26,093 nt of DNA. It comes from JAVXNW01 sp036645575. GTDB lineage: Bacteria; Bacillota; Clostridia; Christensenellales; Aristaeellaceae. Location: contig JAVXNW010000029.1 in NCBI GenBank assembly GCA_036645575.1, positions 1 to 26,093 on the forward strand. The letters run 5' to 3'. The notes under the pieces were generated by a model. That model made no database searches and was not told where the DNA came from. It saw nothing but the letters and a program-made list of their open reading frames with translations. The position numbers and the translations under genes were made by a program. Positions 7,331 to 13,613 of this stretch are shown in pieces (position 1 is the stretch's first letter; the number at the start of each line of letters is the position of its first letter).

Positions 7331-9214
7331 ATGTTGGAATTAATCACCTGCCCCGCAGACCTGCGCAAGCTGACGAACGCGCAGCTGCGGGACCTTGCGG
7401 GGGAGATACGGGAAGTCATCATCGATACGGTTTCTAAGGGCGGCGGGCATCTGGCGAGCAACCTGGGCGCGGTGGAGCTGGTGCTGGCGCTGCACCTGGT
7501 GTTTGACGCGCCGCACGATAAACTGGTGTTTGACGTCGGGCATCAGGCCTACGCGCACAAGCTGCTGACCGGGCGCTACGCGCGCTTTTCGACGCTGCGC
7601 ACGCGCGGGGGCGTCGCGGGCTTTTTGCGCCCCGACGAGAGCCCCTTTGACGTATGCGCGACCGGGCACGCGTCAAGCGCCATCTCAACCGCGCTGGGCC
7701 TTGCGCGCGCGCGCGACCTGATGGGCGATGACAACCAAGTGGTCGCGATCGTGGGCGACGGCGCGATGACCGGCGGGCTGTGCTACGAGGCGCTCAACGA
7801 CGCGGGCCAGTCCGGGGCGCCGATCATCGTGGTGCTCAACGACAACGCGATGTCCATCTCGCACAACGTGGGCGCGCTGTCGGGTTACCTGACGGGGCTG
7901 CGCCAATCGACGCCCTACCGCCGGTTCAAAAGCGGCGTGCGGAACGGGCTTGACCGGCTGCCGCGCGTGGGCGCGCCGATCAAGCGCGCGCTGGAGAAGG
8001 GGCGCGACGCGCTCAAGCTATTGTTTTTGGACGGGCAGTTTTTTGAGGCGCTGGGCTTTGAGTACCAGGGCCCAATCGACGGGCACGACCTGAAGCGCCT
8101 GCGCAAGGTGCTCACCCAGGCCAAGCACGCCGGCCGGCCGGTGCTCTTGCACGTGGTCACGCAAAAGGGGCACGGCTACGCGTATGCCGAAGCGCGCCCG
8201 GATCAATTTCACGGGGTGGCGCCCTTTTTTGTGGATACCGGCAAGGCGATTGGCGAGCAGCACGTCACGAGCGGGCAGATCATGGCGGCGGAGCTTTCCG
8301 ACATGGCGCAGACCGACGCGCGGGTGTGCGCGATCACCGCGGCGATGCTGACCGGCACCGGCCTTGGCGCCTTTGCCGCCGCCTATCCGGCCCGCTTTTT
8401 TGACGTGGGCATTGCCGAGGGGCACGCGGTATCGATGGCGGCCGGCATGGCGCTTTCGGGCATGCGCCCGTACGTCGCGATCTACTCCACCTTTTTGCAG
8501 CGTGCCTACGATCAACTGATCGAGGACGTATGCCTGCAAAAGCTGCCGGTCACGCTGCTGGTCGATCGCGCGGGGCTGGTCGGCTCCGACGGCGCGACCC
8601 ATCAGGGCGCGTTTGACCTGGCCTTTTTGCGCGCCATGCCCAACATGACGGTGGCCGCGCCGCGCGACGCGCGCGACCTGCGCAGGCTCATGCGCCTGAG
8701 CCTTGCGATGGATGGGCCGATGGCGATCCGCTACCCCAAGGACGCGCAGGACATGGGGCCCGGCATGCAAAAGCTGGGCGACATGCGCGTGGGCGAGTGG
8801 GAACTGCTGGCGGACGGGGAAAACGTGATGATCTTGGCGGTTGGGCAGATGGTCGAGCGGGCGCTGGGCGTGTCGATTGAGCTCAATGGGCGCGGGATCG
8901 TGTGCGGCGTCGTGGACGCGCGCTTTATTAAGCCGATGGACGAGCGGATGCTCTTTGAGGTCGCCAAGCGGGTGAAGCTGCTGGTGACGCTTGAGGAGGG
9001 GGTTCTTGCGGGCGGATTTGGCGCGGCGGTGCTCGAGGCGCTGGCGCAAGGCGGGGTGCGCGTGGCGGTGCTGCCCTTGGGCATACCCGACCGGTTCATC
9101 GAGCAGGGCACGACGCAGGAGCAGACCGAGGATTGCGGCCTGTCGGTTGAGCAGGTCACGTCGGCCATTCAGGCGCGGCTGAAAGGGGTCATTGATGGCG
9201 ATACCACGCATTGA
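7331..9214 (+). CDS. dxs: 1-deoxy-D-xylulose-5-phosphate synthase
   Basis: The 627-aa thiamine diphosphate enzyme condenses pyruvate and glyceraldehyde-3-phosphate to DXP, the entry to the MEP isoprenoid pathway. The ThDP/Mg motif GDGAMTGG is at 142-149, followed by NDNAMSIS (170-177). The transketolase pyrimidine-binding domain follows, with the catalytic glutamate at about 363 in DVGIAEGHAVS. The C-terminal domain contains DRAGLVGSDGATHQGAFD and YPKD. The common IAEQHAV motif reads IAEGHAV here, a small deviation next to the catalytic Glu. gacgagga (7317-7324) precedes the ATG. The 3' end overlaps tlyA by 20 nt. Confidence 0.97.
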   Translation: MLELITCPADLRKLTNAQLRDLAGEIREVIIDTVSKGGGHLASNLGAVELVLALHLVFDAPHDKLVFDVGHQAYAHKLLTGRYARFSTLRTRGGVAGFLRPDESPFDVCATGHASSAISTALGLARARDLMGDDNQVVAIVGDGAMTGGLCYEALNDAGQSGAPIIVVLNDNAMSISHNVGALSGYLTGLRQSTPYRRFKSGVRNGLDRLPRVGAPIKRALEKGRDALKLLFLDGQFFEALGFEYQGPIDGHDLKRLRKVLTQAKHAGRPVLLHVVTQKGHGYAYAEARPDQFHGVAPFFVDTGKAIGEQHVTSGQIMAAELSDMAQTDARVCAITAAMLTGTGLGAFAAAYPARFFDVGIAEGHAVSMAAGMALSGMRPYVAIYSTFLQRAYDQLIEDVCLQKLPVTLLVDRAGLVGSDGATHQGAFDLAFLRAMPNMTVAAPRDARDLRRLMRLSLAMDGPMAIRYPKDAQDMGPGMQKLGDMRVGEWELLADGENVMILAVGQMVERALGVSIELNGRGIVCGVVDARFIKPMDERMLFEVAKRVKLLVTLEEGVLAGGFGAAVLEALAQGGVRVAVLPLGIPDRFIEQGTTQEQTEDCGLSVEQVTSAIQARLKGVIDGDTTH

Positions 9215-10049
9215 CGCGGCGCTGGTCGAGCGGGGACTGGCGGGCTCGCTTGACGAGGCGCGGCTGCTCGTGATGGAGGGCAAGGTGTATCTGGGCGGCG
9301 GAAAGGCCGAGAAGGCCAGCGACAAGGCAAAGCCGGGGCTGGTGCTCACGGTCAGGGACAACAAATTGCCCTACGTCAGCCGAGGCGGGTACAAGCTCGC
9401 GCGGGCGCTTGAGGCGTTCGGCGTGGACGCGCGGGGGCGCGTGTGCGTGGATGTGGGCGCGTCGACCGGCGGGTTTACCGACGTGCTGCTTCAGGCGGGC
9501 GCGGCGCGGGTGTACGCGGTGGACGTGGGGTTTGGGCTGCTCGACTGGCGGCTTCGCTCCGACGCGCGGGTGACGGTCATGGAAAAGACCAACGCGCGCG
9601 GCTTGACGGGCGAGTTGTTTGACCCGCGCCCCTCGCTTGGCGTGACCGACGTGTCGTTTATATCCCTTGAGGCGGTGCTGCCGCCCGCGCTTTGCGTGCT
9701 TGAGGGGGCGCGGCGCTTTGTCGCGCTGGTCAAGCCGCAGTTCGAGGCGCGGCGCGAGGACGTGGGGCAGGGCGGCGTCGTGCGCGACAGCGCGGTGCAC
9801 GAAAAGGTGCTCGGGCGCATCGTCCGGTTCGTCGATACGCTCGGCTGGCAGGCGCAGGGCTTGGACGTTTCGCCGATCACCGGCGCGGAGGGCAATATCG
9901 AGTTCCTGCTCGACATCGTGCCCCGCGCGGCGGATGGCGCGCGGGACGGGCTAGGGCGTGCGCCCGAACGACTTTGCGAGGCGGATATCGCGCGGGTGGT
10001 CGCCCGCGCGTGGGCGCGGTTTCACCCGGACGCCGAGGTCGAACGCTGA
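9195..10049 (+). CDS. tlyA: TlyA-family rRNA 2'-O-methyltransferase
   Basis: The protein is 284 aa. An S4 RNA-binding domain is at 1-60 (RIDAALVERGL, GKVYLGG), then a FtsJ-like Rossmann methyltransferase with DVGASTGGFTDVLLQ (86-100), a TDVSFISL segment and KPQFEARREDVGQGGVVRD. Family members methylate ribose positions in 16S and/or 23S rRNA. Some are called haemolysins, a historical label. I prefer ATG 9195 with aggggt (9184-9189) at 5 nt; TTG 9192 is adjacent in frame. Its beginning overlaps dxs. A 157-nt spacer with a new promoter follows. Confidence 0.95.
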   Translation: MAIPRIDAALVERGLAGSLDEARLLVMEGKVYLGGGKAEKASDKAKPGLVLTVRDNKLPYVSRGGYKLARALEAFGVDARGRVCVDVGASTGGFTDVLLQAGAARVYAVDVGFGLLDWRLRSDARVTVMEKTNARGLTGELFDPRPSLGVTDVSFISLEAVLPPALCVLEGARRFVALVKPQFEARREDVGQGGVVRDSAVHEKVLGRIVRFVDTLGWQAQGLDVSPITGAEGNIEFLLDIVPRAADGARDGLGRAPERLCEADIARVVARAWARFHPDAEVER

Positions 10050-10158
10050 GCGGACGCTGAACTTGGCGGCTGAGCGGGCGCGGCACTTGGACGCTGCCGA
10101 GGGACTGTCCCGCACGCCGATGGCGAATGAAATTCCGGGTAAATCCGCGCGTCCGGGC

Positions 10159-10186
10159 TTGAATAAATATACATATGTGGTATAAT
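10159..10186 (+). promoter_or_regulatory. Promoter of the nadK-argR-recN group
   Basis: -35 box ttgaat (10159-10164), 16-bp spacer, and -10 box TATAAT (10181-10186) preceded by TGG (10178-10180), an extended -10. nadK begins 20 bp downstream of the -10, with gagg at 10193-10196. The upstream part of the spacer (10050-10158) holds only small dyads such as gggac-t-gtccc (10101-10111) and no convincing terminator. Confidence 0.85.
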
Positions 10187-10206
10187 TACAGCGAGGATGT
10201 GATCAC

Positions 10207-11052
10207 ATGGAGCGGAGCGTGGGCATCTGGTACAACAGCGCCAAGGAGGAAGTGCCGGTGGTGGCGGGCCGACTCATCCAGACGCTGGAGGCCGAAGGGG
10301 TGCGCCCGGTGATGGGGCGTCGGCTGGCGAAGCTGATGGATCGCCCGATCACGGGGCCGGCCAACTTTGCGGGCTGTGAATTTTTGTGCGTATTGGGCGG
10401 CGACGGCACGATCTTGGCGGCGCTGGATGTGGCGCTGCGCGACAAGGTGCCGCTGTTGGGGGTGAACCTGGGGCGCGTGGGGTATCTGAGCGAGGTGCAG
10501 CCGGAGCGTGTGGAGTTAGACGTCAGGCGTGCGCTCAACGGCGAGGGGCGGCTGGACTGGCGGATGCTGCTCGAGGCGGAGACGAGCGACGGGCAGCGCG
10601 GGTTTGCGCTCAACGACCTGTCGTTTAACCGGTCGGACTCCTCTGTTGGCATCCTGACGCTCGAGGTGCGCGCGGGCGGCGCGGTGGTGGATCGTCTGGC
10701 GGGCGACGGGCTGGTGATCGCGACGGCGACCGGATCGACCGCGTATTCGCTGTCGGCGGGCGGGCCGGTGATCGCGCCGGGGCTAGACTGCATGGTGCTG
10801 ACGCCGATCTGCTCGCACACGCTCAACGCGCGGCCGGTGGTGGTGGCGGCGGGCGAATCGGTCAGCGTGCGGGTGATGGACGATCGCTCAAAGGCGCGGG
10901 TGCTGCTGGATGGATTCAAGGTGATCACGCTGCCGGCGGACAATCCGTCTGTCACGGTGCGCAGGGCGAGTCAGTCGGTGGCGTTTTTGCGCCTGACCGA
11001 GCGCAACTTTTTTGACCTGATGCGCGAGAAATTGTCGGAGTGGACACACTGA
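10207..11052 (+). CDS. nadK: NAD kinase
   Basis: The 281-aa cytosolic kinase phosphorylates NAD to NADP. The nucleotide-binding GGDGTIL is at 64-70. NDLSFNR, the ATATGSTAYSLSAGGPV segment and the C-terminal beta domain (ICSHTLNARPVVV) are typical. Length is normal. It is the first gene after the promoter at 10159-10186. Its location between tlyA and argR is common in clostridia, while B. subtilis lacks nadK at this locus. Coupling to dxs/folD (NADPH-using pathways) is plausible but inferred. Confidence 0.97.
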   Translation: MERSVGIWYNSAKEEVPVVAGRLIQTLEAEGVRPVMGRRLAKLMDRPITGPANFAGCEFLCVLGGDGTILAALDVALRDKVPLLGVNLGRVGYLSEVQPERVELDVRRALNGEGRLDWRMLLEAETSDGQRGFALNDLSFNRSDSSVGILTLEVRAGGAVVDRLAGDGLVIATATGSTAYSLSAGGPVIAPGLDCMVLTPICSHTLNARPVVVAAGESVSVRVMDDRSKARVLLDGFKVITLPADNPSVTVRRASQSVAFLRLTERNFFDLMREKLSEWTH

Positions 11053-11116
11053 CAGGGGAACGATTGCGCGACGGCATCACAATTTAGACGCGCTTAGGCG
11101 CGGGAGGGCGATCAGT

Positions 11117-11569
11117 ATGAAAGCGGTGCGCCATGCGCTCATTTTAGAGATCATCGAATCCGAGGACGTCGAGACACAGGAAGAGCTGGCCGAGCAGCTC
11201 AAGCGGCACAATGTCAAGGTGACGCAGGCCACGGTATCCCGCGACATCAAGGAGCTGCGGCTATTGAAGGTGCTGGCGCGGGATGGCGGGTACAAGTACG
11301 CGACGGCGGAGCGCGCGGAGCAGGGCACCAGCGACCGCTTCAGCCGGATATTTGCCGAGTCGGTCGTGTCGATCGTGGCGTCCGATCACCTGATCGTGAT
11401 CAAGACGCTGCCCGCCAGCGCCAACGCGGCGGCGGAGGCGATCGACGGGTTCAAGTGGCCGGAGGTGCTGGGCACGCTGGCGGGGGACAATACCATCTTG
11501 GTGATCGCCTGCGCGGATGTGGACGCCGCGCAGCTGGTCACGCGATTCAAGGCGCTTGCGCGGACGTAG
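11117..11569 (+). CDS. argR: Arginine repressor ArgR/AhrC
   Basis: The protein is 150 aa. The N-terminal winged helix has the recognition element TQATVSRDIKEL (36-47). The C-terminal hexamerisation/arginine-binding domain ends with GTLAGDNTILVIA, which includes the ligand-contacting GDN segment. ArgR represses arginine synthesis and activates catabolism when arginine is bound. gggaggg (11102-11108) precedes the ATG. No arginine genes lie in the window, so it acts on distant targets. The 64-nt gap from nadK has no evident promoter. Confidence 0.97.
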   Translation: MKAVRHALILEIIESEDVETQEELAEQLKRHNVKVTQATVSRDIKELRLLKVLARDGGYKYATAERAEQGTSDRFSRIFAESVVSIVASDHLIVIKTLPASANAAAEAIDGFKWPEVLGTLAGDNTILVIACADVDAAQLVTRFKALART

Positions 11570-11603
11570 CGCAGGCATTCGGTTGGCATGAGGGGGGATA
11601 GAC

Positions 11604-13301
11604 ATGCTGCTGGAAATCACCATGGAAAACGTGGCGCTGATCGACAAATTGCACCTTGAACTGGGGAACGGGCTCAACATATTGACCGGCGAGACCGGCG
11701 CGGGCAAGTCCATTGTGGTGGACGCGCTGACGCTCGTGCTGGGCGGGCGCGCGGACAAGACGCTGATTCGCACGGGCACGACGCGCGCGCGGGTGGAGGC
11801 GGTCTTTGACGTGGGCGAAAACGCGGAGGTGCGGGCGCTGCTGGACGAATTGTCGCTTGAATACGAGGGCGGGGTGATCGCGCTTGCGCGCGAATTGAGC
11901 GAGAACCGCAGCGTGTGCCGCGTGTGCGCAACCGTGGTGCCGCTCCAGTTTTTGCGCAGGGTGGCGGAGGCGCTCGTGGAGCTGCACGGCCAGCACGAGC
12001 ACCAGCAGCTGATCGACCCGGCGCGGCACTTGCAGTTTTTGGACGGATACGGCGACGAGGCGCACCAAGCCGCGCGCAAGGCGGTGCGCGAGGCGTATGC
12101 GCGGTATGAAAGTGTTGGGCGCGAGGCGGATCAACTGCGCCTTGACGCGGCGGAGACGGCGCGCAGGCGCGACATGCTGGCGTTTCAGCTGGGCGAGATC
12201 GACGCAGTGAAGCCCAAGGCGGGCGAGGAAGAGAAATTGTCGCGCAAAAACGAGCTGTTGCGCAACGCCGAGAAGGTCGCGGAGGGCATCGGCGAGGCCT
12301 ACGACCTGGTGTACCGTGGCGGCGGGCGCACGGTGAGCGCGCAGGCGTCGCTCAAGCGGGCGGCGGCGGCGATGGACGGGCTTTGCGGGCTGGATGAGCG
12401 GTTTGATCGGCTGAAGGCGCGGCTGGACGAACTGTACTACGCGGCGGAGGACGTGGGGTATGAGCTGCAAGCGCTCGAGGAGGGGCTGGAGTTTAACCCC
12501 GCGCAGGCGGACAAAGTGGCGCAGCGGCTGAGCGAGATCAAGCAGCTGACGCGCAAATACGGGCCGACGGTCGAGGACGTGCTGGCGTTTCGCGCCAAGG
12601 CGGCGGAAGACCTGGCGGCGATTGACGGCGGCGAGGACCGGCTGCGCGAGCTGGAGGCGGCGCGCGCGAAGGAGGCCGTGCGGCTCAAGGCGGCGTGCGC
12701 GGATTTGAGCGCGCGCAGGCACGCGCTGGCGCAGGAGCTGACGGGGCGGCTGCTTTCCGAGCTCAAGGATCTGGGCATGGCGAAGGCGCGCTTTGAGGTG
12801 CGCTTTGCGCAAGACGGCGGGTACAGCGCGGAGGGCGGCGAGAAGGTGTCATTCATGCTGTCGGCGAACCTAGGCGAGCCGCTCAAGCCGCTGGCGGCGG
12901 TCGCGTCGGGCGGCGAATTGTCGCGGATCATGCTGGCGATGAAGACGGTGGCGGCGGACTCAGCCGGGGTGGACGCGATGGTGTTTGACGAGGTGGACAC
13001 CGGCGTGAGCGGGCGCATGGCGCAGGTAGTCGGCGAGAAGATGGCGGCGATTGCGCGCAAGCGGCAGGTGATCTGCGTGACGCATCTGCCGCAGATTGCG
13101 GCGCTGGGCGACCGGCAGTATCTGGTCGAGAAGACGACCGACGGCGCGCGCACGGGGAGCACGGTGAAGCTGCTCGACCGCGCCGGCCGCATCGAGGCGC
13201 TCGCCCGGATGGTAGGCGGCGCAGAGGACAACCAAAGCGCGCGCGACCACGCCCGGAATTTGCTAGACGCGGCGCAGACGCTGGTGAAGCGGCAGGGATA
13301 A
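11604..13301 (+). CDS. recN: DNA repair protein RecN
   Basis: The 565-aa SMC-like ATPase acts in double-strand break repair. Walker A GETGAGKS is at about 30-37 and LHGQHEHQQLI follows in the N-terminal head. A central coiled-coil region runs from about 160 to 350. The C-terminal head has the ABC signature SGGELSRIMLA, Walker B VFDEVDTGVSG and the HLPQIAAL switch. gaggggg (11590-11596) precedes the ATG. It is the last gene of the + strand block and is followed directly by a terminator. Confidence 0.98.
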   Translation: MLLEITMENVALIDKLHLELGNGLNILTGETGAGKSIVVDALTLVLGGRADKTLIRTGTTRARVEAVFDVGENAEVRALLDELSLEYEGGVIALARELSENRSVCRVCATVVPLQFLRRVAEALVELHGQHEHQQLIDPARHLQFLDGYGDEAHQAARKAVREAYARYESVGREADQLRLDAAETARRRDMLAFQLGEIDAVKPKAGEEEKLSRKNELLRNAEKVAEGIGEAYDLVYRGGGRTVSAQASLKRAAAAMDGLCGLDERFDRLKARLDELYYAAEDVGYELQALEEGLEFNPAQADKVAQRLSEIKQLTRKYGPTVEDVLAFRAKAAEDLAAIDGGEDRLRELEAARAKEAVRLKAACADLSARRHALAQELTGRLLSELKDLGMAKARFEVRFAQDGGYSAEGGEKVSFMLSANLGEPLKPLAAVASGGELSRIMLAMKTVAADSAGVDAMVFDEVDTGVSGRMAQVVGEKMAAIARKRQVICVTHLPQIAALGDRQYLVEKTTDGARTGSTVKLLDRAGRIEALARMVGGAEDNQSARDHARNLLDAAQTLVKRQG

Positions 13302-13302
13302 A

Positions 13303-13332
13303 AGACGACCCGGCGAATTGGCCGGGTCGTTT
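13303..13332 (+). terminator. Terminator after recN
   Basis: A 12-bp hairpin begins at the recN stop codon: core gacccggc (13307-13314) pairs with gccgggtc (13321-13328) around a 6-nt loop, extended on both sides by A-T/G-T pairs to 13303-13332. The downstream T run is short (gtttgc). From 13333 to 13415 I see no gene, only GC-rich spacer before the structured repeat. Confidence 0.8.
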
Positions 13333-13415
13333 GCGTGCCGCAGTCGCCGCTTGAACGGCATTGGCAGGGGCGGAGTTTGCGCCGCTTGGCCGCTTCGCGC
13401 CCCGCCCTAGCCCTT

Positions 13416-13608
13416 GCGTGAGCGCAGCCCGGCACCGCAGTGCCGGGCTGCCTTGACGACATCCTTGCTGCGGCAAGGGCTAGGACGATGTGCGAGAATG
13501 CCACAGCAAGGGCGTACAGCTCGAGGGGGTGGTGTGGAGGGGGGCGAGAAGCCCACCCTCCGCGTTCAATAACCCGCGTGAGCGTAGCACGACGCCGCAG
13601 CGTCGTGC
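13416..13608 (+). repeat. Structured dispersed repeat, copy B (longest copy)
   Basis: In order: linker end gcgtgagcg; hairpin 13424-13451 (12-bp stem gcagcccggcac, loop cgca); hairpin 13463-13478 (stem ccttgc, loop tgcg); short stem tgtg/caca around the loop cgagaatgc (13489-13505); a conserved spacer with gcgtacagctcgaggg; hairpin 13536-13561 (ggaggg+gggc with gccc+ccctcc, loop gagaa, one bulged base); the linker gttcaataacccgcgtga; and hairpin 13587-13608 (stem gcacgacgc, loop cgca). It fills the convergent gap between recN and the diguanylate cyclase gene, ending 5 bp before that gene's stop. Small frames within it are not credible genes. Confidence 0.88.
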
Positions 13609-13613
13609 GGGGA

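Noticed and set aside
8018..9364. A 448-codon frame antisense to dxs, and similar ones antisense to recN (11547-12812) and ftsH (24690-25937).
   Set aside because: All are shadows of conserved genes with no domain pattern or ribosome site.
9195..10049. Haemolysin.
   Set aside because: The S4 plus FtsJ-type domain layout is that of an rRNA methyltransferase; the haemolysin name is historical.
13416..13608. CRISPR array.
   Set aside because: Repeats are not regularly spaced, spacers are not unique equal-length segments, and no cas genes are present.
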